Shown piece after piece: positions 33,386 through 42,642 of a stretch of DNA of 64,000 bases. Source of the stretch: Solirubrobacteraceae bacterium (GTDB taxonomy: Bacteria; Actinomycetota; Thermoleophilia; Solirubrobacterales; Solirubrobacteraceae). Position 1 is the first letter of the stretch. Every line of letters starts with the position of its first letter. The stretch is taken from positions 62,001-126,000 of the forward strand of contig JANWIP010000020.1 of assembly GCA_025449845.1 (NCBI GenBank), read 5' to 3'. The translations under genes were made by a program, and so were the position numbers. Below the pieces are notes generated by a model. That model was not told the origin of the DNA and did no database searches. It saw only the letters and a program-made list of their open reading frames with translations.

Positions 33386-34764
33386 GCGAGCTGCTGGCGC
33401 TGGGGATCTCCCACAAGACGGCGGGCGTCGAGCTGCGTGAGCGCCTTGCGCTGAGCGAGGCCATGGCGGTGGAGTTCGCGGCCCAGGCGCTCGGGACCCC
33501 GGAGGTGCGTGAGGCGATTGCGATCTCGACCTGCAACCGCACCGAGGTGTACCTCGTGGTGGGCGACCCCGTGCGCGCCGAGGCCGACGTGTTGGGCCTG
33601 CTGGCTGGCCGCGCCGGTATCCGTCCGACGACGCTGGCGGAGGCGATCTACTCGCCGCGCAACTGCGACGCGGCGCGGCAGCTGTTCCGGGTTACAGCGG
33701 GCCTTGAGTCGATGATCGTCGGCGAGGCCGAGATTCAGGGGCAGGTCAAGCGGGCGTACGAGACGGCTCTGCGCGAAGGCCACACAGGCGCGCTTGGCAA
33801 CCGCCTGTTCAGCGCCGCGCTGACAACGGGCAAGCGGGTGCGCACTGAGACGGGGATCGGCTCAAGCCGCGTCAGCGTCCCCTCAGTCGCGGTCGACCTC
33901 GCCGCTGGCGTGCTCGGCAGCCTGGAGAACCGCCACGTGACGATTCTCGGCGCCGGCGAGACAAGCGAGCTGACCGCACGCGCGCTGGCCGATCAGGGAG
34001 CAGGAACGATCTTCGTCGCCAACCGGCATGCCGATCGCGCGCTGGGTCTGGCGCAGCGCTTCGGTGGATCGGTCGTGGGCCTGGACGGCCTGCCCGAGCA
34101 GCTGGCGCTGGCGGACATCGTGGTGTGCTCGACGGCCTCGCCCCATGCGATCGTCGGCGCGGACGAGTTGGAGCTCGTGGTCAGCCGCCGCGAAGGGCGC
34201 CCGCTGCTGCTGATCGACATCGCGGTGCCGCGCGACGTCGACCCGCGCTGCGGCGAGCTGCCGGGCGTGACGCTATATGACATGGACGATCTGCAGGAGG
34301 TCGTGGAGCGCAACCTGAGCACGCGCTCCGCGGAGGTCCCGCGCGCGCAGGAGATCGTGGAGGAGGAGATCCACCGCTTCGCCCGCTGGCTCGGCCAGCT
34401 GGACACCCTCCCCACGGTGAGCGCGCTGCACGAACACGCGGGGGCGCTGGTGGAGCAGATCCTCGCCGAGAATGAGGGGCGCTGGGAGTCGGCCTCCAAG
34501 CGCGACCTCGCGCGCGTGGACGCAATCGCGCGGGCGGTCACCAAGCGTCTGCTGCACGAGCCGACGATCCGCCTGCGCAGCCTCAGCGAGGAGCGTGGCC
34601 ACGCGAGCCTTGAGCTGGTGCGCGAGCTGTTTGGGTTGCGCGATACCGCACCAGCAGAAGAGCCCGCCCGCGGTGACCCGCTCGACGCGCTGCCAGCGAC
34701 AGACGCCGCCGAAACAGGCCTGGCCGAAGTGCGCTCGCTGGACGCGCGCCGCCGGCGCGGCTGA
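33382..34764 (+). CDS. hemA: Glutamyl-tRNA reductase
   Basis: A 460-residue enzyme. LGISHKTAGVELRERLAL opens the catalytic domain, and STCNRTEVYLV holds the nucleophilic Cys. LESMIVGEAEIQGQVKRAY and the NADPH site ILGAGETSELTARALADQG follow. The C-terminal dimerisation helix region ends in a short Ala/Glu-rich tail. It reduces glutamyl-tRNA to glutamate-1-semialdehyde, the first committed step of heme and siroheme synthesis by the C5 pathway. It overlaps hemC by one base. Confidence 0.95.
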   Translation: MSELLALGISHKTAGVELRERLALSEAMAVEFAAQALGTPEVREAIAISTCNRTEVYLVVGDPVRAEADVLGLLAGRAGIRPTTLAEAIYSPRNCDAARQLFRVTAGLESMIVGEAEIQGQVKRAYETALREGHTGALGNRLFSAALTTGKRVRTETGIGSSRVSVPSVAVDLAAGVLGSLENRHVTILGAGETSELTARALADQGAGTIFVANRHADRALGLAQRFGGSVVGLDGLPEQLALADIVVCSTASPHAIVGADELELVVSRREGRPLLLIDIAVPRDVDPRCGELPGVTLYDMDDLQEVVERNLSTRSAEVPRAQEIVEEEIHRFARWLGQLDTLPTVSALHEHAGALVEQILAENEGRWESASKRDLARVDAIARAVTKRLLHEPTIRLRSLSEERGHASLELVRELFGLRDTAPAEEPARGDPLDALPATDAAETGLAEVRSLDARRRRG

Positions 34765-35657
34765 TGCGGATCGGAACGCGCGGCAGCGCCTTGGCGCTCG
34801 CCCAGGCGCAGCTGGTCGTGGAGCTGCTCGGCCGCGGCGAGACGGTGATCGTCACAACCGCGGGTGACCGGGGGGATGCGGTAGCCGACAAGTCCCGCTG
34901 GGTCGACGCCCTTGAGCAGGCGCTGCTGGCCGGCGAGATCGATCTCGCGGTGCACTCCGCCAAGGACGTGCCGGCGGTGCTGGCCGACGGTCTCTCGCTG
35001 CTGGGCACCCCCGCGCGTGCGGCGGCGGCGGACGTCCTGTGCGGCGCGGCGAGCCTGGAGGAGCTGCCTCACGGCGCGCGCCTGGGCACGGGCAGCGTGC
35101 GTCGCGCGGCGCAGCTGCTCGCGGTGCGCGAGGATCTGAAGCTCGTGCCGGTGACCGGCAACGTGGATACGCGTCTGCGCAAGCTCGGCGAAGGCGAGTG
35201 CGACGCGCTGGTGCTGGCGCACGCGGGTCTGCAGCGGCTCGGCCGCGAGGCCGAGGTTGGCGGTGTGCTCGATCCCACCAGCTTTGTGCCGAGCCCCGGT
35301 CAGGGCACGCTGGCGCTTGAGGGTCGCAGCGATGACGCCGCTGCCCGTGAGGCAGTGGCAGCGATTACGGATAAGGACACCAATGCGTGCTTGCGAGCCG
35401 AGCGCGCGGTGGCCAGCGCGCTGGAGGCTTCCTGCCACACGCCCTTGGGTGCCTGGGCGGTCCCCGCCGGCTGCGGCTGCCTGGAGCTACGTGCATGGGT
35501 TGGGCTGCCCGACGGCTCGGCGTGGGTCAGCGATGGCCTGCTCGGCGGCTTTTATGACCCCGAGGAGCTGGGGAGCAGAATGGCGAGGCGGATGACGGCT
35601 GCCGGGGCGGGGGAGTTGCTGAAAGGCGCGCGGGAGATGGCCCTTGACCGTGCCTGA
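34764..35657 (+). CDS. hemC: Porphobilinogen deaminase (hydroxymethylbilane synthase)
   Basis: A 297-residue enzyme beginning MRIGTRGSALALAQAQLV, the family signature. GDRGDAVADKSRWVDALEQ and DLAVHSAKDVPAV form the active site. EASCHTPLGAWAV contains the Cys that carries the dipyrromethane cofactor. It polymerises porphobilinogen to hydroxymethylbilane. It is flanked by hemA and cobA-hemD with overlapping ends, so the pathway enzymes are co-produced. Confidence 0.95.
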   Translation: MRIGTRGSALALAQAQLVVELLGRGETVIVTTAGDRGDAVADKSRWVDALEQALLAGEIDLAVHSAKDVPAVLADGLSLLGTPARAAAADVLCGAASLEELPHGARLGTGSVRRAAQLLAVREDLKLVPVTGNVDTRLRKLGEGECDALVLAHAGLQRLGREAEVGGVLDPTSFVPSPGQGTLALEGRSDDAAAREAVAAITDKDTNACLRAERAVASALEASCHTPLGAWAVPAGCGCLELRAWVGLPDGSAWVSDGLLGGFYDPEELGSRMARRMTAAGAGELLKGAREMALDRA

Positions 35658-37206
35658 ACGGCCGGCCGGGGGCGCGGAGGCCGAGGATGCTGTGCCATCC
35701 CCGGGGCGCGTTTACCTGGTCGGCGCTGGCCCCGGCGACCCCGGGCTGCTGACGGCAAGGGCGCTGGAGCTGATCGCGCAGGCCGACACGATCCTCTACG
35801 ACCGCCTGATCCCAGCACAGGCGCTGGACGGCGCGCGCGTTGATGCGGAGCTGCTGTACGTAGGCAAGGAGGGTGGCGGCGAAGCGGTGCCCCAGGAGCA
35901 GACACAGGCGCTGCTCGTGGCCCGCGCGGGTGAGGGCAAGCAGGTGGTGCGCCTGAAGGGCGGCGATCCTTTCGTGTTCGGTCGCGGCGGCGAGGAGGCG
36001 CTGGCCCTGCGCGAGGCCGGCATCCTCTACGAGGTCGTGCCGGGAGTGACGGCGGGCGTGGCGGCCGCGGCGTACGCGGGCATCCCCGTGACGCACCGCG
36101 GTGTAGCGAGCGCCGTGGCGCTGGTCACGGGCCATGAGGACCCCGACAAACCGGAGACGGCGCTGGACTGGCCGGCCTTGGCAGCCTTCCCGGGCACGCT
36201 CGTGTTCTACATGGGCATCCGCCAGCTCCCGAACATCGCGGAGTCCCTGATCGCGGCCGGGCGTCCTGCCAGCGAGCCCGCGGCCGTAGTGGAACGCGGC
36301 ACGCTGCCCGCGCAGCGCACCGTGACGGCGACGCTCGCCACAATCGCGCGGCAGGCGAGCGGGGCTGGTGTGAAACCCCCCTCGATCACGGTGGTTGGCC
36401 CGGTCGCCGAGCTGGCTGGCGAGATGGCATGGCGATCCCCAGGCCCTTTGAGCGGACGGACGGTAGCGGTGACGCGCGCCCGCGCGCAGGCCAGCGGCCT
36501 GGCACGGAGGCTGGGGGAGTTGGGGGCGAGCGTCATCGAGGCGCCGACGATCCGCATCAAGTCGCTGCCAGGCGATCCGTTGGACCCCTCGCTGTATGAC
36601 TTGCTGTGCCTGACGAGTCCCAACGGGGTCGGGTACCTGTTCGAGCGTTTGCACGCCGGCGGGCGCGATGCTCGCGCGCTGGCGCATGCACGTGTGGCGG
36701 CGATCGGGCCAGGTACCGCGCGCGCACTGCGCGAGCATGGCGTCGTGGCCGACGTGGTGCCTGAGCGCTTTGTGGCCGAGGCCCTGGTGGAAGCCCTTTC
36801 CGAGCTGCCGGTAAAGCATGCGCTCGTCGCCCGCGCCAAGGAGGCCCGCGACGTCCTTCCCGACGCTTTGCGGGCACGGGGTGCCGAGGTGGACGTGCTC
36901 GCGTTGTACGAGACCGTTGCCGAGCCGCTTTCCGCGCGCGCGCTCGCCGGCGCGCGGGCAGCCGACTACATCACCTTCACCTCCTCATCGACCGTGCGCT
37001 TCTTTCTGCAGGCAGTTGGCGAAAATCCGGCGCTATCGCCGAGCACGCGCATCGTCTCAATCGGCCCCGTGACAAGCGAAACCCTGCGCGAGCACGGCAT
37101 CGAGCCACACGTCGAGGCCGAGAGCCATGACATCGAGGGCGTACTCGATGCACTGGTGACCGACGCGTTGACGAGCAGCCCATGCGTCACGGACACCCAC
37201 GAATGA
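35650..37206 (+). CDS. cobA-hemD: Fused uroporphyrinogen-III methyltransferase / uroporphyrinogen-III synthase
   Basis: About 518 residues. The N-terminal half is SUMT/CobA: VYLVGAGPGDPGLLTARAL, RLKGGDPFVFGRGGEEAL and VVPGVTAGVAAAAYAGIPVT. The C-terminal half (from about residue 265, TVAVTRARAQASGLARRL) is HemD, ending with TFTSSSTVRFFL and SIGPVTSETL. One polypeptide closes the ring to uroporphyrinogen III and diverts some to precorrin-2. The track start is TTG 35644; GTG 35650 is equally good. It overlaps the hemC end. Confidence 0.93.
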   Translation: MPERPAGGAEAEDAVPSPGRVYLVGAGPGDPGLLTARALELIAQADTILYDRLIPAQALDGARVDAELLYVGKEGGGEAVPQEQTQALLVARAGEGKQVVRLKGGDPFVFGRGGEEALALREAGILYEVVPGVTAGVAAAAYAGIPVTHRGVASAVALVTGHEDPDKPETALDWPALAAFPGTLVFYMGIRQLPNIAESLIAAGRPASEPAAVVERGTLPAQRTVTATLATIARQASGAGVKPPSITVVGPVAELAGEMAWRSPGPLSGRTVAVTRARAQASGLARRLGELGASVIEAPTIRIKSLPGDPLDPSLYDLLCLTSPNGVGYLFERLHAGGRDARALAHARVAAIGPGTARALREHGVVADVVPERFVAEALVEALSELPVKHALVARAKEARDVLPDALRARGAEVDVLALYETVAEPLSARALAGARAADYITFTSSSTVRFFLQAVGENPALSPSTRIVSIGPVTSETLREHGIEPHVEAESHDIEGVLDALVTDALTSSPCVTDTHE

Positions 37207-37234
37207 CAAACGCGCCGGCCCACACAGGCTGACG

Positions 37235-38005
37235 GTGGCGGCAGCTCCTCAGTCCGTCGCGCTGGGCCGCCCGCGTCTGCATCTGCGCAGCACGACTTCG
37301 ACCAACGATCGCGCACGGGGGCTGGCGATCGCGGGAGCCCCGCACGGAACGCTTGTGACGGCGGCCGAACAGACGGCAGGACGCGGCCGCCAGGGGCGCA
37401 GCTGGGCGGCGCCGGCAGGCAGCTCGCTACTGATGTCGCTGGTGCTGCGCGACGCGCCATCACCGCTGCCACTGCTGGCCGCCGTCGCGGTATGCGACGT
37501 GGCGGGACCGCAGGCGCGCGTGAAGTGGCCGAACGACATCGTGATCGAAGCGCGCGGCGCGATGGGCATCGCGAGAAGCACACTGAGGAAGCTGGCCGGG
37601 ATCCTGGTCGAGGGCCGTCCCCAAGAGGGCTGGGCTGTTTTGGGCATCGGCCTGAATGTGGCGCTGCGCCTCGAGGACCTACCCCCCGACCTGCAGGAGA
37701 CCGCGGCGACACTCGGGCTGTCGCCCGAGATGATCGAGCCGACCCTGACGAGTCTGCTGGCGGCATTGGAACGCCGGCTGGCAACGCCGGCAGGGACAAC
37801 ACTCGATGCGTGGCGCGAGCTGGACGCCCTACGTGGGCGTGAGGTCCACTGGGCAGAGCGCAATCGCCAGGAGCAGGGGCGTGCTGAGGGCATCGACGGC
37901 ACAGGGCGCCTCATCGTGGTTGGGGTGAGTGGCGAGCAGACAGTGCTGGAGGCAGGCGAGGTGCACTTATCAAGCGGCGGCGGGACCACCCTTCAACGCC
38001 GCTGA
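37235..38005 (+). CDS. birA: Biotin--[acetyl-CoA carboxylase] ligase, no DNA-binding domain
   Basis: A 256-residue group I biotin ligase. The biotinyl-AMP site is seen in STTSTNDRARGLA, EQTAGRGRQGRSW and VKWPNDIVIEA, and GIGLNVALR marks the central strand. It has no N-terminal HTH, so it is not a repressor as in E. coli. The last 36 bases overlap the convergent helicase gene. Start is GTG 37235. It attaches biotin to carboxylases, consistent with the methylmalonyl-CoA epimerase elsewhere in the window. Confidence 0.92.
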   Translation: MAAAPQSVALGRPRLHLRSTTSTNDRARGLAIAGAPHGTLVTAAEQTAGRGRQGRSWAAPAGSSLLMSLVLRDAPSPLPLLAAVAVCDVAGPQARVKWPNDIVIEARGAMGIARSTLRKLAGILVEGRPQEGWAVLGIGLNVALRLEDLPPDLQETAATLGLSPEMIEPTLTSLLAALERRLATPAGTTLDAWRELDALRGREVHWAERNRQEQGRAEGIDGTGRLIVVGVSGEQTVLEAGEVHLSSGGGTTLQRR

Positions 38006-40807
38006 GGCGGGAGCGCCCTTCGTCTCGCCGCCCGCCTTCGCAGTCTCTCCCCCACCGCTCCCCTTGGGGGCGCCTCCTCTGGAGGTCGCTGCCGCGGGAG
38101 CCCCCTTCGGCCGCCGCCGCTTGTTACGCGCGCGGCGCTTGGGGAAGTTCCTGAGCAACTCCCGCGCTAGAGCGGGCGGCTTGCGCGCCATCCGTGTCCG
38201 GGCCCCCCGCAGCGCCTCTTCGGCCTCCGGGGTATGCGCCAGCGCGGCTGCCAGCAGCGCGGCGGCCAAGCGCCGGTCCTGTTTGCGCGAGGCATGGATG
38301 AGCCGGCGGGCATTGCGAGCATGCGCGCCCCCTGAAGAGTTCACAAGCAGCCCCAGCAGACGCTTGGTCTCAGGCCAGCGCTGCACGGCATACTCCTCGT
38401 GCACTTCGCGCGTGTACTCGGCAAGCCGCCAGATCCAGGCGGTGGCCTGATCGCGCCGCCCAATCCGCCGATCGACCAAGGCGCGCAGCAGAATCTTGGT
38501 GGCCTCGCGCCGTTCATCGCGAGGCCACGCGCCGATGATGTCGATCGCCGTGTCGAAGGCGTCGGGGTCGCGCACGGTCGCGATCTCGGTAACGGCGCGC
38601 ATGCGCAGCGCGGCATTTTTGTTGCGCTGCAGCGCGGTGACGAGAAAGCGCGAGCGCAGCTCCCCGGTGCGATCGAACTGCAGCATGGTGCGCACGCGGC
38701 GCCACCCCGAAGCGACCACGCGGGCTCCGGCAAGCGCGGCCCACACATGCTGCTCGCCGTAGTCGAGGTTCTCGACGTAGATCCGCCACAGCTCGCGCTC
38801 GAAGACCTCAAAACGCCGCTCCTCCTCGGCACAGACCGGTAGCACGCGCCGCTCAACCCGCATCCTTCTCCCTCGCCCGCGCCGCACGGGACCGACAACG
38901 ATGGCGCCGCCACGATAGACATCGCGATCCAGCAGGGAATGCAGCGTGATCACGGGATCGTCGTTCTTCGTCGCGGGGTGCACGAAGTCCACGACCAGCC
39001 CGGCCTCCTTGCCGGGATGGCGACGCGTGACGCGTCCCACGCGCTGCTGATAGATCCGTCGCGAAGCGGTAGGGGCCAGGTGCAGACATACGGTGGCTCG
39101 CGGCGAGTTCCAACCCTCGGCCAGCAGCTGGGCGTTGATCAGGACATCGACATCGCCACGCTCGTAGCGAGCCAAGATATCCGCCAGTTCGCGCTTGGGG
39201 GTCTCCCCGGAGACAGCCTGTGCCTTGATCCCTTCGGCCCGAAAGGCCTCAGCGAGGTTGTAGGCGTGGCGCACTCCGGCCGCGTAGACAACTCCCGGGA
39301 CGCCGTTGAAGCGGGTCTTGTACAAGTTGGCGGCAGCCAGGTTGAACGGGTGGTGGTCGAGGACCTTGGCGAGCTCCTCGGGGTCGAACTCGGTATCGAC
39401 CTCCCCGCGCCGCAGCGGCACCTTGGCGATCGTACGCACTCCTACCCCAGGCGGAATGCGCACGCAGCGCAGCGGCGAGATGACCCCCCGCCGTGCGGCC
39501 TGCGCAAGGTCAAAGCGCGAAGTCTGCGTGGGGAAAAGATCGGTGACATGCCGAGCGATCAAGGCGCCTGTGGCGGTCATGCCGATGAAGATCGGCCCCG
39601 TCCACTCCCGGATTGCGCCGCTGGTCTTCTCCCCCAGCGCGGTGTGAGCCTCGTCGCAGATGACGATCGTGTAAGCGCTGGATATGCGCCCAGCGTTACG
39701 CACAAACCACTGGTAGGTCTCGACCGTCACCGGCCCCGTGGCCTTGTCCTCCCCCACGTAGAGCGGGCGTGAGATGCGCTTGGAGTAGCCGCGCTGGCGC
39801 AGCTCGCCGTTGAACTGTTCAACCAGATTGCGGCGATGGGTGAGGATCAGCACCCCGCCGGTCTGCGAAGACTCGACAAAGCCCAGCGCGGCGACGGTCT
39901 TGCCGGCGCCGGTGGCGTGCTCGAACCAGAAGCGCTTGGCGGCATTGGGGTCCTCGGGCTGCTCGCCGAGATCCTCCTCATCGTCATCGTCCACCCAGTC
40001 GCGCGGCTCCTCGCCATCGTCCTCATCCTCTGCGGCCTCGGCCTCATCGTCCTCATCATCGTCGAGTGCCAGCGGCGCGATTTCGTCGAGCTCATCCTCA
40101 TCCTCGTCCTCGTCAGGAGCGGCGGCGGCCACAGGTTCGAGGTCCTCGTCGTCGTCCACTTCGTCCTCGTCCTCATCCTCGAGGTCCTCGTCGGGGTAGT
40201 CCTCCTCGTCATCCTCGTCGGAGTCATCCCCGTCAGTCCGCCCAGCGGCGGACTCCGCGCCAGCCGAGGAACTCCCGCTGCCATCCCCACCCTCCACATC
40301 GGCCGCCGCGTTCTCGAGCCCGAGGATCGCGGCCGAGGCAAGCAGCTCAGGCGAGGCGGCGGCAGCGGAGGCGGCCCCAGAAGGGCGCCCGTTGCCACCG
40401 GCGGCGCCGGCACCTCCGTTGGTGCCACCGTTGGCACCCCCGTTGCCGTTCGAGCGCTGCGCCTCGGCCAGCAAGGCGGTGAGCGTGCCCGAGAGCGCAT
40501 CGACCTGGTGGGCGGAGAGGACGGTGCCGTCCTTGAGGCGAGGCTCCTCATCGGAAAGAATGCGTTCCAACCCGAGCAGCAGCGAAAAGCGCCGACGCCA
40601 ATGGGTGGATGGATGCTTGGCCTTTTCCTCCAGCTCCTTGAGCGCGACATCCAACGCGCGCCGTCGTGGAGAGCCGACAGCAAGCACGACCTCGGGGTCC
40701 TCCCCGTCATGCAGGAAGCGCTCGCGCACGAACTTCTCCGCGCGCGCAATGTCGGCGGTGTTAGGAATTGGCGCGGCCGCGAGGGCCACTGGCGTGGGCT
40801 CGGCCAT
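37970..40807 (-). CDS. SF2 DEAD/DEAH-type helicase with long acidic insert
   Basis: A 945-residue protein. Motif I is FEHATGAGKTVAALGF, motif II VICDEAHTAL, motif III MTATGAL, and motif VI IYQQRVGRVTRRHPGKE, typical of the UvrB/XPB-like (ResIII) SF2 group. About 110 residues directly before motif I are almost all Asp and Glu with a few hydrophobics (roughly 190-300). Before that lies a Gly/Asn/Ala-rich linker, and an N-terminal helical domain. The C-terminal about 90 residues are Arg/Lys/Ala/Gly-rich. Function is unknown; a nucleic-acid remodelling role is likely. It is convergent with birA, overlapping by 36 bases. Confidence 0.88.
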   Translation of the reverse strand: MAEPTPVALAAAPIPNTADIARAEKFVRERFLHDGEDPEVVLAVGSPRRRALDVALKELEEKAKHPSTHWRRRFSLLLGLERILSDEEPRLKDGTVLSAHQVDALSGTLTALLAEAQRSNGNGGANGGTNGGAGAAGGNGRPSGAASAAAASPELLASAAILGLENAAADVEGGDGSGSSSAGAESAAGRTDGDDSDEDDEEDYPDEDLEDEDEDEVDDDEDLEPVAAAAPDEDEDEDELDEIAPLALDDDEDDEAEAAEDEDDGEEPRDWVDDDDEEDLGEQPEDPNAAKRFWFEHATGAGKTVAALGFVESSQTGGVLILTHRRNLVEQFNGELRQRGYSKRISRPLYVGEDKATGPVTVETYQWFVRNAGRISSAYTIVICDEAHTALGEKTSGAIREWTGPIFIGMTATGALIARHVTDLFPTQTSRFDLAQAARRGVISPLRCVRIPPGVGVRTIAKVPLRRGEVDTEFDPEELAKVLDHHPFNLAAANLYKTRFNGVPGVVYAAGVRHAYNLAEAFRAEGIKAQAVSGETPKRELADILARYERGDVDVLINAQLLAEGWNSPRATVCLHLAPTASRRIYQQRVGRVTRRHPGKEAGLVVDFVHPATKNDDPVITLHSLLDRDVYRGGAIVVGPVRRGRGRRMRVERRVLPVCAEEERRFEVFERELWRIYVENLDYGEQHVWAALAGARVVASGWRRVRTMLQFDRTGELRSRFLVTALQRNKNAALRMRAVTEIATVRDPDAFDTAIDIIGAWPRDERREATKILLRALVDRRIGRRDQATAWIWRLAEYTREVHEEYAVQRWPETKRLLGLLVNSSGGAHARNARRLIHASRKQDRRLAAALLAAALAHTPEAEEALRGARTRMARKPPALARELLRNFPKRRARNKRRRPKGAPAAATSRGGAPKGSGGGETAKAGGETKGAPASAALKGGPAAA

Positions 40808-41017
40808 TGAGGCTGTTGTGACTTCGAGACGGAGCCGGCGCGAAACTGATTCCCAGTTGCACGCGACCCAATGCCGGCGCTAGGCCAGCGAACGAAACGC
40901 CGGGTGCTCAGAGCGACCCGGCTCTGACGTGACTCCAGGATATAGCACCTCAGCACCAGATTGAAGTGCGCCTCACGGGTAGGCTCCCTGAGAGATGAAC
41001 CCACGGCCCCGTTGCAG

Positions 41018-41635
41018 ATGAACCCAAAGCTCTTATGGACAGCGGTAGCAGGGGCAGCGATGGCGCTGGCGGTGGTGCTGACGATCGGTGTGGCGGAGCT
41101 GCCCAAGAACGAGACCGCCACCCATGCCGGCGGCTCCCAGACGCCTTCAGCCCAGCTGACGCGCGCCGCGGTCAACGCCCGTCTCGCGGGCTCGCCGCCA
41201 GCGTTGGCGGCACTGCACGCGCACGGTGGAGAGCTGCTGGAAGGCGGCACCAGCGCCTGGCAAGCACAGCTGAAGGCGCTGCAGGGCAGGCCGATAGTGA
41301 TCAACAAGTGGGCTTCCTGGTGCGTGCCCTGCCAGGGCGAGCGGGTCGTGTTCCAGCAGGCCGCTGGCAACTGGGGCAAGCGCGTGGCATTCATCGGCCT
41401 GGACTCAAAGGACACGAGCCGTGGCGACGCGCGAGCGTTTCTGAAGGCCACGCCGGTGAGCTACCCGAGCTATTACGACAGCGGCGGTGCCCTGGGCCTA
41501 GCGGTGACAGACTCGTCGTTCACGCCGGTGACGGTGTTCCTGGCAAAGGACGGCAGCAAGTTCATCCACCAGGGCCCATATACGAGCACGCAGGCCCTAG
41601 AACACGACATCGAACGCTACGCGGTGGGGGTATGA
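41018..41635 (+). CDS. TlpA/CcmG-like membrane-anchored thioredoxin
   Basis: A 205-residue protein with one N-terminal membrane anchor (about residues 5-25) and a thioredoxin fold facing outward. The active site is KWASWCVPCQGER, with CVPC as the redox pair. The later cis-Pro region is SFTPVTVFL. Related proteins reduce apocytochrome c or act in thiol-disulfide control, which fits the ccm genes 8 kb away. ATG 41018 (MNPKLLW) is preferred to the track start at 40961 because it places the membrane segment at the N-terminus. Confidence 0.82.
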   Translation: MNPKLLWTAVAGAAMALAVVLTIGVAELPKNETATHAGGSQTPSAQLTRAAVNARLAGSPPALAALHAHGGELLEGGTSAWQAQLKALQGRPIVINKWASWCVPCQGERVVFQQAAGNWGKRVAFIGLDSKDTSRGDARAFLKATPVSYPSYYDSGGALGLAVTDSSFTPVTVFLAKDGSKFIHQGPYTSTQALEHDIERYAVGV

Positions 41636-41641
41636 GACGAG

Positions 41642-42628
41642 ATGCCTGAAGTGAGAGTGGATCCCCTGAGCGGCCACAAGACGATCGTGGCGGGCGAGCG
41701 CTCAAGACGGCCCGGAGGCGAGCCGAGATGCCCGCCGGCACAGCCGATCGAGGCTGCCAAAGACCCCTTCGCGGACGGCAACGAGGAACTCACACCCCCT
41801 GAGCTATATGCGCTGCGACCGGCAGGCGGCCAGCCCAACACGCCGGGGTGGAAGGTGAGGGTTGTTCCAAACCTGTATCCGGCGCTGGCGCCCCCGGGCA
41901 CACAGCAACCCCCAGCAGCCGAGGCACGGCCAGACCTGTTCGCGGTCGCGCCGGCCGCAGGCTGGCATGAGGTGATCGTGAACGGTCCCCAGTCGGTGCA
42001 GTCGCTGGCGGAGCTGCCGGCCGAGCAGGTCGAGCTGGCGATGCAGACGTGGCGCCTGCGGATGCAAGCGCACAGCCAGTGCGCATATACGCAACTGATC
42101 GTCAACGAGCGCCGCGAGGGCGGGGCCTCCCTGGAGCACACGCACGCACAGCTGTATGCGCTTGACTTCGTCCCCGCCGAGGTGGCACGCGAGCGCGAGC
42201 GGGCCAGCGCCTACGCGACCCGCACGCTCGGCCACGACCTCGTGGAGGACCTGGTCGCGGAGGAGGTCCGCCGCAGGGCGAGGGTCGTGGCGATCGATGA
42301 GGAGGCGGTGCTGCTGGCGCCGTGGGCCTCGCGGGTCCCTTTTCAGCTGATGCTGGCGCCGCGCAAGCCGAGGCCCCGCTTCGAGGAAGACGGGCCCCTG
42401 GGCGCAAGGCTGCTGCACGATGGCCTGCGCAGACTGCGCAAGCACCTGGGCGCGAGCCCCCCGCTGAACCTGTGGGTGAGGACGGCTCCCCGCGGCGTGG
42501 AGCGCATGTGCTGGCGAATCGACGTGATGCCGAGGCTCACGCACCTGGCGGGCCTGGAGCTCTCCACGGGAGTGAACCTGAACATCGTCGCGCCCGAGGA
42601 CGCGGCGGCCGCGCTGCGCGAGACATAG
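41642..42628 (+). CDS. galT: Galactose-1-phosphate uridylyltransferase
   Basis: A 328-residue HIT-superfamily enzyme. RVDPLSGHKTIVAGERSRRP is the family start, VRVVPNLYPAL lies in the UDP site, and GASLEHTHAQLYALDF carries the HxHxQ catalytic motif. It exchanges UMP between UDP-glucose and galactose-1-phosphate. Zinc-binding Cys residues of the E. coli type are not evident. It starts 7 bases after the thioredoxin gene stop. A galE lies at 9.5 kb, but there is no galK in the window. Confidence 0.9.
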   Translation: MPEVRVDPLSGHKTIVAGERSRRPGGEPRCPPAQPIEAAKDPFADGNEELTPPELYALRPAGGQPNTPGWKVRVVPNLYPALAPPGTQQPPAAEARPDLFAVAPAAGWHEVIVNGPQSVQSLAELPAEQVELAMQTWRLRMQAHSQCAYTQLIVNERREGGASLEHTHAQLYALDFVPAEVARERERASAYATRTLGHDLVEDLVAEEVRRRARVVAIDEEAVLLAPWASRVPFQLMLAPRKPRPRFEEDGPLGARLLHDGLRRLRKHLGASPPLNLWVRTAPRGVERMCWRIDVMPRLTHLAGLELSTGVNLNIVAPEDAAAALRET

Positions 42629-42642
42629 GCTGCAACGCAACG

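Noticed and set aside
39836-40810. 324-aa plus-strand ORF rich in Val, Leu and Ile
   Set aside because: It is the antisense reading of the Asp/Glu-rich tract of the helicase, which explains the hydrophobic composition.
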